Assembly: GCA_030587435.1 (NCBI GenBank)
Contig: JAUQZC010000010.1
Coordinates: 1-64,000 of the forward strand
Source: Candidatus Baldrarchaeota archaeon
GTDB taxonomy: Archaea; Asgardarchaeota; Baldrarchaeia; Baldrarchaeales; DXJG01
DNA: 64,000 bases
Reading direction: 5' to 3'
Made by a program: the position numbers and the translations under genes. Shown here one piece after another: positions 55,552 to 64,000 of this stretch; within the stretch, counting starts at the first letter, position 1; each line of letters opens with the position of its first letter. The notes below the pieces were generated by a model, which worked only from the letters and a program-made list of their open reading frames with translations, had not been told where the DNA came from and searched no databases.

Positions 55552-55949
55552 CTAACATTTCTCTAACCATTTTTGTGTTTTTAGAGTGAGAATAATATTT
55601 TTGTCGTAGATTGTAGAACTGTATACCTATAAAGAAGAATCATTAGCTTTGCAAATGGCTAACATCTAACCACTCTATACAAATTTTTGTGCGTAAACAT
55701 CAGGAACATACTTTAAAAATGTTAGAATCCTATTCTTCCAGGTATTTATAGCCAAACGTATAGAATATAAAGTTATGTTTTGTTACTATGATATCCCCAT
55801 CTCTTAATAGTAAAGGAATATTGCCCTTCATGTTACATATACTCTCTACCAGTCATTTTAAATGATTTGAGTCCATCAACCTGAAACAAAAGCTTTAAAT
55901 TAATAGTTACTTGCATTCTATGCGATATTTAAGCTAATACGGTGAGTGT
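55552..55949. other. intergenic region containing a pseudogene relic
   Basis: Holds the nucleotidyltransferase relic at 55661-55831. The rest is AT-rich with no gene I can support; a possible DUF166 promoter lies at about 55890-55935. Confidence 0.6.
55661..55831 (-). pseudogene. decayed 5' fragment of the nucleotidyltransferase gene
   Basis: On the minus strand from ATG 55831 it reads [20 protein letters not shown] and then FIFYTFGY, nearly the same as the start of the gene at 51688-52698 (parent part about 52531-52698), then stops and shifts, yet still ends in IEWLD like the parent. DNA identity is high in the first about 80 nt of the copy. It is a clear duplication remnant with no remaining catalytic core. 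Confidence 0.9.
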
Positions 55950-56657
55950 ATGAGGATTTTCATCATTACAAAAACTAACGACCTGTGGAGTGACCGGATA
56001 ATTAATAATATTTGCAAAAGAGCTCCAAAGTCTTGGGTTTATAAAATATATAGATACCAGACCATACCTCCACTAGAAGAGTTATTAGATGAGCGGGAAA
56101 AATACCTGCCAACAAAAATACCTGAATGCGACTTAATACTTCCCCTAGGATTACCTGCAGACTTAGTCCTTCTTTCACCACTGATAGCTAAAAAATCTGG
56201 GGCAAAAGCAGCAATTATACCTATTGACGACTCCGACCAAGTTCCATTAGGTGTACAAAAACAGCTTAGAGAAGAATTTTCTGAAATCAATGTTGAATCC
56301 GTTTTCCCAAAACCATTTTGCTCGCTTAGATCATATAAGCGAAACCAGTTTATTGACGAATTTGCGAAGTACTTCGGCTACCCGCTTATTGAAATAAAAG
56401 TATCAGGTGATTTAATTATAAGGGTCGATGTGAAACGTGGGGCGCCATGTGGGTCAACTTGGTATGTCGCTAAAAAACTAATTAATGTAAAAATACAAGA
56501 CGCAGAATATGTAGCGGGTCTTGAACTTCATAACTATCCGTGCTTGGCATCGAGAAAAATTGACTTATTATATAGGGATTCAATTATGCATATAGCCGCA
56601 TATCATATTAAAGATGTGGTCAAAAAAGCCATAGAAAATATTAAAAATAAAACTTAA
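55950..56657 (+). CDS. DUF166 family protein
   Basis: 235 aa. CDLILPLGLPADLVLL, RGAPCGSTWYVAKKL and LELHNYPCLASRKIDLLYRDSIMHIAAYH are DUF166 landmarks with conserved cysteines. The family is unassigned. In this genome it stands between the nuo-like genes and the CODH accessory genes, so a metal or cofactor role is possible but unproven. Confidence 0.75.
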   Translation: MRIFIITKTNDLWSDRIINNICKRAPKSWVYKIYRYQTIPPLEELLDEREKYLPTKIPECDLILPLGLPADLVLLSPLIAKKSGAKAAIIPIDDSDQVPLGVQKQLREEFSEINVESVFPKPFCSLRSYKRNQFIDEFAKYFGYPLIEIKVSGDLIIRVDVKRGAPCGSTWYVAKKLINVKIQDAEYVAGLELHNYPCLASRKIDLLYRDSIMHIAAYHIKDVVKKAIENIKNKT

Positions 56658-56742
56658 CCTAAATAACGAAAGTTTAGAGGTTACAGAGTTTTGGATCAAA
56701 TACGGAATTAAGTTACTGTGAAATATTAACCTAGGAAAGAAA

Positions 56743-57555
56743 TTATCTATTGCAAGAAGAGTTATGTTTTGCCATAGATTCAGTTATACTTTTCTTTAAT
56801 TGACTTACCGCCTTAATTGCTGGTGAAGATGGGGCATAATCAATTGGAGCAGTCTTAATAAGGTCGGCATAAGCTATTTGTTTATCAAAGGGCACCGTTA
56901 TAAGTAATGGTATACCATATTTCTCTAGTCCCATCTTTATAAATTCTTCTTCTTCTTTCGTTGACACTTTATTGGCTACGGCAACAAAATTATGGATTCC
57001 TATATCAGATGCCAACTTCTTTATACGCTGAGCTGTTTCTATAGATTTGAAGCTTGGTTCAACAACTATCAGCATCACGTCGACATTTCTAGCAGTTCCA
57101 CGCCCAAGATGCTCTATACCAGCTTCCATATCAAGAATAACAAATTCATCCCTCTCCACAATTAAATGTCGAAGCAAGTTTCTAAGAAAAGCATGAGCTG
57201 GACAGAGACACCCAGTTCCTCCATCTTGAACGGTTCCCATAACTAAGAGCATAACCCCATCTGGACCTCTGATTCCAAAGCGGTCAACGATATCATCAAC
57301 CTTAGGAAATAATTTAAATGCGCCATATGGAATTCCAGGAATTTTTGTCCGTTCTTCTATGAGTTTTCTGTTTACTGCAAGAGGAGTTATCTTTGATATG
57401 TCCTCTTCTTTCAAACCTATTGTATAAGCAAGATTTATGTTCGGATCAGCATCTACGGCTAGCACTCTATAACCATCTTTAGCTAAAAGTCTAGCTAAAG
57501 TTCCAGCAATGAAGGTTTTTCCAACCCCGCCCTTGCCGGTAACAGCAAGTTTCAT
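56743..57555 (-). CDS. cooC: CooC-type nickel-insertion ATPase
   Basis: 270 aa from ATG 57555 (GGTGA 5 nt upstream). MinD/NifH-type P loop GKGGVGKT near residue 8; VDADPNINLAYTIG; TGCLCPAHAFLR carries the CxC that binds metal at the dimer interface. CooC drives Ni insertion into the C-cluster of CO dehydrogenase, encoded 1.4 kb away. It points away from cdhA. Confidence 0.92.
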   Translation of the reverse strand: MKLAVTGKGGVGKTFIAGTLARLLAKDGYRVLAVDADPNINLAYTIGLKEEDISKITPLAVNRKLIEERTKIPGIPYGAFKLFPKVDDIVDRFGIRGPDGVMLLVMGTVQDGGTGCLCPAHAFLRNLLRHLIVERDEFVILDMEAGIEHLGRGTARNVDVMLIVVEPSFKSIETAQRIKKLASDIGIHNFVAVANKVSTKEEEEFIKMGLEKYGIPLLITVPFDKQIAYADLIKTAPIDYAPSSPAIKAVSQLKKSITESMAKHNSSCNR

Positions 57556-58068
57556 GAACTTCACCTTTTATGTATCCCTTCACCGTCTATACCAATTTTA
57601 TATAGGAGCAACCAAGTTTTTCCCAGATCTAAACTATTCAGACAGGAGACATGAATTACCAGGATTGGAGAAACTATTTTACTTAAGCAATTCATTCAAA
57701 CCGTATTTTTCTAATATGTACAAATGATTGATCGTATTCAATTGTAATATTAACTGAACAAGCAATTACACAAATTGTTACACCTGTATACCTATTCTTC
57801 ATCAGTCCTATGTAAACGTATACTGCGCAGCAGATAGAGAGCCCATCACGTTTGTTATTTTTTACCTTAACTAGCGAGAGCTTTGTTAATGTGGAAGGCA
57901 TGTTGTTCAACTGTTACTTCTCTTTATAAAGATTTCAATAAGGATAGTGAATGAAAAATAATATTAAACATAGCACTACTTTTTGGATTGCGACGATATA
58001 AGTCTAAATAATAATTGTCATCCTTTCATCCAGAGCCTTTAATCAGTTTTATTGGCCTTTGCTGTGCA
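57556..58068. other. intergenic region, no gene supported
   Basis: Upstream of cooC and downstream of cooT. AT-rich, with short frames only. I see no RNA motif or convincing repeat. Confidence 0.5.
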
Positions 58069-58419
58069 TTAGACAACTTTTTTTCCACACTTTTCCCGAA
58101 GTTCTTTAATCATGAATTCACCTCTAGATTTAACTTCTTTCCAAGCCTCTTCGATTTCCAGGTTGTATGTACCTTTTTGTAAGCATTCAAAAAATTTCTC
58201 TAAAAATTTAATCAGGGACCCTACTATTGGTTGTTGTAAAATCTCTATCTTCTCGTCACTTACATCAACATTGGCTATTAACGCCCCTTCGACAAGAGTT
58301 TTGTTACCCAGTATATCCATTAAAACGAGTTTTTCATCTTCGTAGAAGACCTTAATTATATCCTCTGCTATTTTATCTTCACTGTCATCTCTTCGTATGG
58401 CAACCTTAAATTCACACAT
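58069..58419 (-). CDS. cooT: CooT-like nickel-binding protein with C-terminal helical extension
   Basis: 116 aa. MCEFKVAIRR, with Cys2, then LVLMDILGNKTLVEGALIANVDVSDEKIEI, matches CooT, a small protein that binds Ni through Cys2 at a dimer interface. Residues about 66-116 are an added helical segment (SLIKFLEKFFECLQKGTYNL) beyond the usual about 65 aa. Together with cooC it frames the cdh operon. Confidence 0.8.
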   Translation of the reverse strand: MCEFKVAIRRDDSEDKIAEDIIKVFYEDEKLVLMDILGNKTLVEGALIANVDVSDEKIEILQQPIVGSLIKFLEKFFECLQKGTYNLEIEEAWKEVKSRGEFMIKELREKCGKKVV

Positions 58420-58919
58420 TATTTTCCACCTATTTCAACATTGGCTCAACCATCTTTTAATGTTTTTTTGTTAATCTTTTTAATGTTTTATTTCAAGGCT
58501 TCCTAAAATAAAGCATTAGCAATTAAGGTTTTGTTTCTGTCATAAAAATTTAATAAAAATACCAAAAACATTAAGTGACAGTAACGATTTCTTTAGGACA
58601 TATATAAAAGCTAATTAATAGTCTGCATCCCTAGAGACAAAATCCAAGAGAATGACATAACAATTTAATTCGAAAGACATTATCAATAACTAAGTGAAAA
58701 CTGGCCAATGAGACCAAGATCAAATATAGTTTTCTTAAAGACTCTTCTTAAAATATTAAGCGCCCCAAATAAGGACTTGATGTAGACAACGTATCTAATA
58801 TCTACGTATGCTTCTTTTTAGAAACCACTAAAATTACCGTCAGAAGATAAGTTTTAAATAGTCTAATCATAATTGTATGAAAGAAACGTGTGTTATTTAA
58901 TGTTATGCGGTGAAATTCG
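58420..58919. promoter_or_regulatory. upstream region of the cdh operon
   Basis: 500 nt between divergent cooT and cdhA. Two TATA-like elements: TATATAAAAG at 58601-58610 (long leader of about 290 nt) and TTTTAAATAG at 58852-58861 (short leader of about 35 nt). GGTGA at 58909-58913 is the cdhA ribosome site. Short inverted repeats ACGTA..TACGT occur near 58789-58809. Confidence 0.45.
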
Positions 58920-61268
58920 ATGACTAAACGATTACGTTTTCGAGTTGATGAGTTAAAAACTGATATTGGTGTTCTAAAAGGGTTGGAGCTACAGGTAGGT
59001 AAGATAGTGGAAGAGTGGGAAGAGCCCGAGGGCCCCACCCCAATGCCGTCCATTGCAGATTTGAGGAAATGGGACTATAAGCTACTACAGAGATATAAAC
59101 CAATGTATCTACCGTTCTGCGATTTATGCTGTCTCTGTACATTTGGTAAATGCGATTTATCTAGGAATAAAAGAGGAGCTTGCGGTTTAGATATATCGGC
59201 GCAGCAATCCAGAATTGTTTTACTAGCATGTTGTATTGGCGCAGCAACTCATCTTGCGCATGCAAGAGACCTAGTTGAGTGGCTAATTGAAAACTATGGA
59301 AGAAACGCGCCTATAGACTTGGGAAAACAGGTGTTTTTAGAGGCACCGCATGTTAGGCTAGTAACCGGAATAAAACCCAAAACATTAGGTGACTTAGAAG
59401 ACGCATTGGACTATGCTGAAACTGAAGTAACGAGACTACTAGCTTGTACCCATATTGGGCAAGAAGGTAGCAATCTAGATTTTGAATCTAAAGTATTCCA
59501 TGCAGGCATGTTAGACCACGTGGCAATGGAAATAGCGGATATAGCTCAAACTGCAGTGCTAGGCTTTCCCAAAGCCGATCCTGACGCACCTCTAGTCGAT
59601 ATTGGCCTAGGAACTATAGATATCAATAAGCCAGTAATTATGGTTATAGGACACATGGTTGAGCCAAGCGTCGGGATAATCGATTATCTGAAAAAGAGTG
59701 GATTAGAAGACTCGGTTGAAGTATGTGGACTATGCTGCTCTGCACACGAATTAACTAGATATAGCCCTGAAAGAGGTAAGATCGTTGGCCCAATATCATG
59801 GCAGTTAAGGTTTGTTAGAACTGGCGTACCAGATGTAATCGTCCTCGACGAGCAATGCATAAGGACAGACTTGCCACTAGAGGCTAAGAAGATTAACGCT
59901 GTGGTAATTGCTACAAGCGCGAAAAATATGCAAGGATTCCCCGATATGACGCACGAAGATCCAGATAAAATCGTGGAGCTGCTGATCGCAAAGAAGATAC
60001 CTGGAGTATTCATACATGAATCTGAAACCGAGAAAATTGGCGAAGTAGCTGTCAAAGCAGCAATCAAAATAGCCCCACTAAGAGCTAGATACAAGGCGCT
60101 ACCAAGTGAAGAAGAGATTATTAAGATGGCTGAGAAATGCGTTCAATGCGGAAATTGTGTAAGAGCGTGTCCCCATAATTTACCCATTCAAGACGCTATG
60201 CTCGCAGCTAAAAACGGTAATTTAAAGAAACTTGCTGAACTATACGACCATTGTATTGCTTGCATTAGATGTGAAAAAGCCTGCCGAGCTAACATACCAA
60301 TATTAACATTAATCATGAAGGCATCCGAAAAAATATTTAAAGCCGAGAAATTCAAAGTTAGAGCTGGCAGAGGACCCATACAGGACACTGAAATAAGAAC
60401 TGTTGGGCAACCGATAGTTCTGGGTGAAATACCTGGTGTAATAGCTTTTGTCGGATGTGCCAATTATGCCAACGGTGGCAAAGAAGTTATGGAGATGTGC
60501 GAAGAATTCCTAAAGAGAAATTACATTGTCACCGTATCCGGTTGTGCGGCAATGACCATAGGCATGTATAAAAACGAGGAAGGTAAAACACTCTACGAGT
60601 TATATCCAGGAACCTTTGATGCCGGGGGACTGGTAAACGTCGGTTCATGCGTTGCTAACGCGCATATCTCTGGCGCCGCTATTAAGATTGCAAGTATCTT
60701 CGCTAAAAGAAACTTAAGAGCAAACTACGCCGAGATTGCTGATTATGTACATAACAGAGTAGGAGCTTGCGGAATTGCTTGGGGGGCCATGTCGCAGAAA
60801 GCAGCATCTATTGCATCTGGATTTTGGCGACTTGGTGTACCCGTTATAGTAGGTCCTCATGGATCTAAATACAGGAGAATGTTGCTTGGGAGAAAAGATA
60901 GGGAAGAGGACTGGTATGTATATGATGCATTTACAGGTGAGAAGGTTTACGTAGGCCCAGTGCCAGAGCATTTATTCTATGCTGCTGAGACAAAGGAGGA
61001 GGCTATGGTAATGGCTGCAAAGTTATGTATGAGAGCAAGCGATACAACGAAAGGAAGATCTATTAAACTAACAAACTATATTGATCTGCATAAGAAGTTC
61101 TTTGGAGAGTTGCCCGACGACTTGCATTTATTCGTCAGAAGAGAGGCCGACATACCTATAACTATGAAGGATGAAATACTTGAATTCTTGAAGGAGAAAG
61201 GTTGGGAAGAACGCCGTGAGGTTCCAAACCCAACTTTACTTGAGGAGTTGGTGAGGAAAAATGAGTAA
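58920..61268 (+). CDS. cdhA: CODH/ACS complex alpha subunit (Ni-Fe CO dehydrogenase)
   Basis: 782 aa, normal for archaeal CdhA. CDLCCLCTFGKCDLSRNKRGACG gives the B/D-cluster cysteines, CVQCGNCVRACP and CIACIRCEKACR the extra ferredoxin-like clusters of the archaeal type, and GCANYANG, SGCAAM and VGSCVANAH the C-cluster region. Oxidises CO or reduces CO2 in the Wood-Ljungdahl pathway. Its 3' end overlaps cdhB by 8 nt. Confidence 0.96.
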   Translation: MTKRLRFRVDELKTDIGVLKGLELQVGKIVEEWEEPEGPTPMPSIADLRKWDYKLLQRYKPMYLPFCDLCCLCTFGKCDLSRNKRGACGLDISAQQSRIVLLACCIGAATHLAHARDLVEWLIENYGRNAPIDLGKQVFLEAPHVRLVTGIKPKTLGDLEDALDYAETEVTRLLACTHIGQEGSNLDFESKVFHAGMLDHVAMEIADIAQTAVLGFPKADPDAPLVDIGLGTIDINKPVIMVIGHMVEPSVGIIDYLKKSGLEDSVEVCGLCCSAHELTRYSPERGKIVGPISWQLRFVRTGVPDVIVLDEQCIRTDLPLEAKKINAVVIATSAKNMQGFPDMTHEDPDKIVELLIAKKIPGVFIHESETEKIGEVAVKAAIKIAPLRARYKALPSEEEIIKMAEKCVQCGNCVRACPHNLPIQDAMLAAKNGNLKKLAELYDHCIACIRCEKACRANIPILTLIMKASEKIFKAEKFKVRAGRGPIQDTEIRTVGQPIVLGEIPGVIAFVGCANYANGGKEVMEMCEEFLKRNYIVTVSGCAAMTIGMYKNEEGKTLYELYPGTFDAGGLVNVGSCVANAHISGAAIKIASIFAKRNLRANYAEIADYVHNRVGACGIAWGAMSQKAASIASGFWRLGVPVIVGPHGSKYRRMLLGRKDREEDWYVYDAFTGEKVYVGPVPEHLFYAAETKEEAMVMAAKLCMRASDTTKGRSIKLTNYIDLHKKFFGELPDDLHLFVRREADIPITMKDEILEFLKEKGWEERREVPNPTLLEELVRKNE

Positions 61269-61806
61269 GGAATTAACTGGACAAATAGCTGAGATTCCCG
61301 GTCCAATAAAAGCCTTAGTAGTCATAAAAGAGCCGAAAGTAGCAGCAGCCATCATAAAGAAAGCAAAAAGACCATTAATTATCGTTGGAGATTTAGCGAC
61401 AAAATACGACGAAAAAGGCTTTGATAGTATAAGCCTTATCACTGAAGTTGGGAAAGCTGTAAACGCTCATATAAATGTTACTGGGCCATTGATTAGAAAG
61501 TTTAGAGAAACAGGTTACGATAAAGTGTACTTTATGTCTGCTCCGGAAGTCGTGGATAGATTAAGAGACGAGAGCTGGAAGGGTCATGATGGAAACGGTG
61601 GATACGATCTAGTCATATTTATAGGCTTTAGGTATTATTATGCATGGCTGATGCTTAACGGATTAAAACATTATGCATTTAAATGGCTGAAAACTATGTC
61701 CTTGGATCCATATTATCAACCAAACGCTACATATACATTGCCAACTATGAAAATTGGTGAATGGCGTGAATTTATTAAAAAAATCCTTAATATTATCAAA
61801 GGGTGA
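61261..61806 (+). CDS. cdhB: CODH/ACS complex epsilon subunit
   Basis: 181 aa. KRPLIIVGDLATKYDEKG and VIFIGFRYYYAWLMLNGLKHY match the archaeal epsilon subunit, which pairs with CdhA and is absent from bacterial enzymes. It overlaps cdhA and is 6 nt ahead of cdhC. Confidence 0.94.
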   Translation: MSKELTGQIAEIPGPIKALVVIKEPKVAAAIIKKAKRPLIIVGDLATKYDEKGFDSISLITEVGKAVNAHINVTGPLIRKFRETGYDKVYFMSAPEVVDRLRDESWKGHDGNGGYDLVIFIGFRYYYAWLMLNGLKHYAFKWLKTMSLDPYYQPNATYTLPTMKIGEWREFIKKILNIIKG

Positions 61807-61812
61807 TCCAAC

Positions 61813-63174
61813 ATGTCATCCATGTTTAAAGATATACCAGTTGATGTAGGAGTTGTATATGAGGGAGAAAGAATAAGGAAAAAAGATATGTACGTTGAGC
61901 TTGGAGGGCCTAAGATTGAACATAAATTCGAGCTATTCAGAGTAAGGGCACTAGACGAAGTTGAGGATGAAAAAATAGAAATCATAGGACCAGACCTCAA
62001 GGAAATGGAAGAAGGTAAATCATATCCATTCGGAATCTTGATAGAAGCTGCAGGAAAAGAAATGGAAGAACTATTTGAAGGCGTGATGGAGAGGAGGATA
62101 CATGAATACTGCAATTATGTCCAGGGATTCATGCATTTGAATCAGAGATATGATATTTGGTGCAGAGTAGGTAAAAGGTCTTTTCAAAAAGGCTTCGATA
62201 CCTTAAAGTGGCTGGGCAAAGTACTAATTAGACTGTTTAAAAGCGAGTTTCCAATGATAGAGAAAATCCAAGTTACATTCATAACGGATCCCGAGAAAAT
62301 TGTTGAACCGTACAATGAAGCCTTGAAAATTTACGAAGCTAGAGACGCCAGAGTTAGGGGTATGAGAGATGAGGATGTAGATGTATTTTACGGCTGTACA
62401 TTATGTCAATCTTTCGCACCCACACATTGCTGTGTAATAACACCCGAGAGATATGCCAATTGCGGCGCAATCAGCTGGCTTGATGGTAGAGCCGCCGTTG
62501 CAATAGATCCAAAAGGACCAATATTCGAAATACCTAAAGGTGAATGTTTAGATCCCGTGAAAGGCGAGTATAGTGGTGCAAACGAGGCTCTTGCGAAAAA
62601 AACATTCGGAGCAGTCACCCGCGTATGGTTATATACAGCGTTCGGATATCCACACACCTCATGTGGTTGCTTTGAGGCAGCAGCATTTTATATACCGGAA
62701 GTTGACGGATTCGGTATTGTCCATCGTGGATTCAAAGGCGTTACAGTCAATGGATTAACATTTGGTCAAATAGCTGACTCAACAGCTGGTGGAAGACAAG
62801 TAGATGGTTTCCATGGACTGTCAATCGAATACATGAGGTCAAGGAAATTCTTACAAGCAGATGGAGGCTGGAAGAGAATCGTATGGTTGCCATCAGAGCT
62901 TAAAGAAAGAGTAAAAGACGCGATTCCACCGGATCTAATAGACAAAATAGCTACCGAGAAAGATGTGGGAAGTGTAGATGAGCTGAAGCAATTTCTCGAG
63001 GAGAAAGGCCACCCAGTAGTGGAGAGATGGAAAGAATTAGAGATTGCTGAGGCTGAAGCGGCAGCTGAAGAAGCGAAAGTGATCCCTGAAGAACTAGCAG
63101 CTGTGACTGGTATTCCAATATCGCTGACAAATGTTAGAATTTATGCTAAAAAATTAATTATTAGAGGGAAGTGA
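61813..63174 (+). CDS. cdhC: CODH/ACS complex beta subunit (acetyl-CoA synthase)
   Basis: 453 aa. A-cluster ligands are C195, C198, C206-C207 region (GCTLCQSFAPTHCC) and C284/C286 (TSCGCFE). It joins CO, a methyl group from the corrinoid protein and CoA to acetyl-CoA. Length is as in methanogen CdhC, lacking the N-terminal CODH-binding part of bacterial ACS. Confidence 0.96.
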   Translation: MSSMFKDIPVDVGVVYEGERIRKKDMYVELGGPKIEHKFELFRVRALDEVEDEKIEIIGPDLKEMEEGKSYPFGILIEAAGKEMEELFEGVMERRIHEYCNYVQGFMHLNQRYDIWCRVGKRSFQKGFDTLKWLGKVLIRLFKSEFPMIEKIQVTFITDPEKIVEPYNEALKIYEARDARVRGMRDEDVDVFYGCTLCQSFAPTHCCVITPERYANCGAISWLDGRAAVAIDPKGPIFEIPKGECLDPVKGEYSGANEALAKKTFGAVTRVWLYTAFGYPHTSCGCFEAAAFYIPEVDGFGIVHRGFKGVTVNGLTFGQIADSTAGGRQVDGFHGLSIEYMRSRKFLQADGGWKRIVWLPSELKERVKDAIPPDLIDKIATEKDVGSVDELKQFLEEKGHPVVERWKELEIAEAEAAAEEAKVIPEELAAVTGIPISLTNVRIYAKKLIIRGK

Positions 63175-63179
63175 TTAAG

Positions 63180-64000
63180 ATGGCGGCATCTGAGAAAAAG
63201 AAAGATAAAAGCAGTTTATCAGTTGACATTATAGGGTTAATATCCTCAGGGCTATCGGAGGCTCTTCAGAAATACGGTAAATTTGAACTCGTACTCGAAG
63301 ATGTGATTATTGAAGCTGATGAATTAAAGATCCTTGTGCAGCCAAGAATATTGGAACAAGCTATGGCACCTGCCGTCGCTGAAGAGGTTAAGGTGATAGA
63401 AGAGATATTAACTACGGAGTTTGAAGAACCGAAGTTCGAGTTTGTGGGTAAAATCCATGAAGTTAAGATAGGGTCTACAAAGAGTGAAGGTGGAACTAGA
63501 GATAGAACATTAGTCGTAGGTGGAGAAACGCTGCCACCAGTATATAGATTGGTTGGTGCTGAAGAAGCAATGCCGCATCGACCCATTATCGGGCTAGATG
63601 TATTTGATATGAGAATCGGTCTACCCAGAGCCGTTAAGCAATATATCAAAGACGTCATGGATGACCCTGCTGAATGGGCTAAGAGATGGGTCGATAAATT
63701 TGGAGCCGAATTAATAAATCTACATTTAATAAGTACTGATCCTTACATCAAGGATACACCTCCACGTGAAGCAGCTAAAGTAGTTGAGGAGGTTTTACAA
63801 GCTGTTAAGGTTCCAATAACCGTGGGCGGTAGTGGAAATCCAGAGAAGGATCCTGAAGTGTTCAAGGCGGTTGCCGACGTCGCGGAAGGTGAACGCATAG
63901 TACTAAACTCTTTGAATTTGGACATGAAGCTTGAAGATGTCTGCGAATATATCAAAAATAAGGATTGCATAGTAATCGCGTTTACACCAATGGATCTAGA
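63180..64000 (+). CDS. cdhD: CODH/ACS corrinoid protein delta subunit, partial at window end
   Basis: Starts ATG 63180 with GAGGGA about 12 nt upstream, 5 nt after the cdhC stop, and is open to the edge (273 codons). VGGETLPPVYR, RPIIGLDVFDM and VPITVGGSGNPEKDPEVF are CdhD signatures; the TIM-barrel binds the corrinoid with CdhE, which should follow outside the window. Carries the methyl group from the C1 carrier to CdhC. Confidence 0.95.
   Translation, partial: MAASEKKKDKSSLSVDIIGLISSGLSEALQKYGKFELVLEDVIIEADELKILVQPRILEQAMAPAVAEEVKVIEEILTTEFEEPKFEFVGKIHEVKIGSTKSEGGTRDRTLVVGGETLPPVYRLVGAEEAMPHRPIIGLDVFDMRIGLPRAVKQYIKDVMDDPAEWAKRWVDKFGAELINLHLISTDPYIKDTPPREAAKVVEEVLQAVKVPITVGGSGNPEKDPEVFKAVADVAEGERIVLNSLNLDMKLEDVCEYIKNKDCIVIAFTPMDL

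Noticed and set aside
1..64000. CRISPR arrays, insertion sequences, integrases, phage genes
   Set aside because: No regularly spaced repeats with unique spacers, no transposase or integrase motifs and no terminal inverted repeats were seen.

Overview
The window is a low-GC archaeal chromosome segment. It encodes archaeal replication and information proteins: Orc1/Cdc6, the small subunit of DNA polymerase D, the PriS/PriL primase, GINS, PCNA, Hef, RadA and RadB. It also has aIF2-alpha, S27e, L44e, Nop10, Csl4, RpoL and TFS. Two class II tRNA genes are interrupted by several introns each. The CODH/ACS complex is of the archaeal type, and CofE together with a dihydropteroate-synthase-like protein suggests F420 and a pterin C1 carrier. 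No methyl-CoM reductase gene is in the window. This set suggests an acetogenic or autotrophic TACK-like archaeon (for example Bathyarchaeia), but the lineage is an inference and rests on no search.

Layout. 1-7032: an aminotransferase, hypF (broken by a one-base shift near its start), an HTH-CBS regulator with a cluster of inverted repeats behind it, small HTH genes, and an origin-like region with an ORB element and a C/D box sRNA. 7033-11348: orc1, polD small subunit, DUF429, a PhoU-like regulator. 11666-13987: an intron-rich tRNA-Ser, moxR, a VWA gene with no usual start codon, and an intron-containing tRNA-Leu. 14199-23351: HD protein, FAU-1, UPF0147, zinc-ribbon protein, Hef, PRC-barrel-like protein, PAPS-reductase-like protein, HD phosphohydrolase. 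23421-28160: the archaeal mevalonate branch (aconitase X pair, UbiD, UbiX), a PAC4-like protein and an RNase H-like protein. 28266-39580: radB, carS, a possible OST3-like membrane protein, radA, cofE, a DHPS-like gene, gcvT-gcvH, an NAD kinase-like gene and the STT3/AglB oligosaccharyltransferase. 39584-48698: a long minus-strand cluster for translation, primer synthesis, sliding clamp, transcription and exosome. 48800-52698: enolase, UPF0146 and two paralogous nucleotidyltransferases. 53074-55551: nuoC-like gene and a single gene fusing NuoI-, NuoB- and NuoD-like domains. 55661-55831: a decayed copy of a nucleotidyltransferase 5' end. 55950-64000: DUF166, cooC, cooT and the cdhA-cdhB-cdhC-cdhD operon (cdhD runs off the window).

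The most unusual items are these. First, moxR and the VWA gene are joined by a slippery A AAT TTT heptamer, a stop codon, a 10-nt spacer and a perfect 9-bp hairpin, while the VWA frame has no ATG, GTG or TTG start; a programmed -1 frameshift making a MoxR-VWA fusion is the simplest biological reading. Second, the NuoI-NuoB-NuoD fusion keeps one cysteine of each [NiFe]-binding CxxC pair and has Asp in the other place (CVLD and CPAD), midway between hydrogenase and complex I. Third, a C/D box sRNA with both guides sits inside the origin region. Fourth, the nuo-like pair is bracketed by a nucleotidyltransferase gene and a relic of the same gene.
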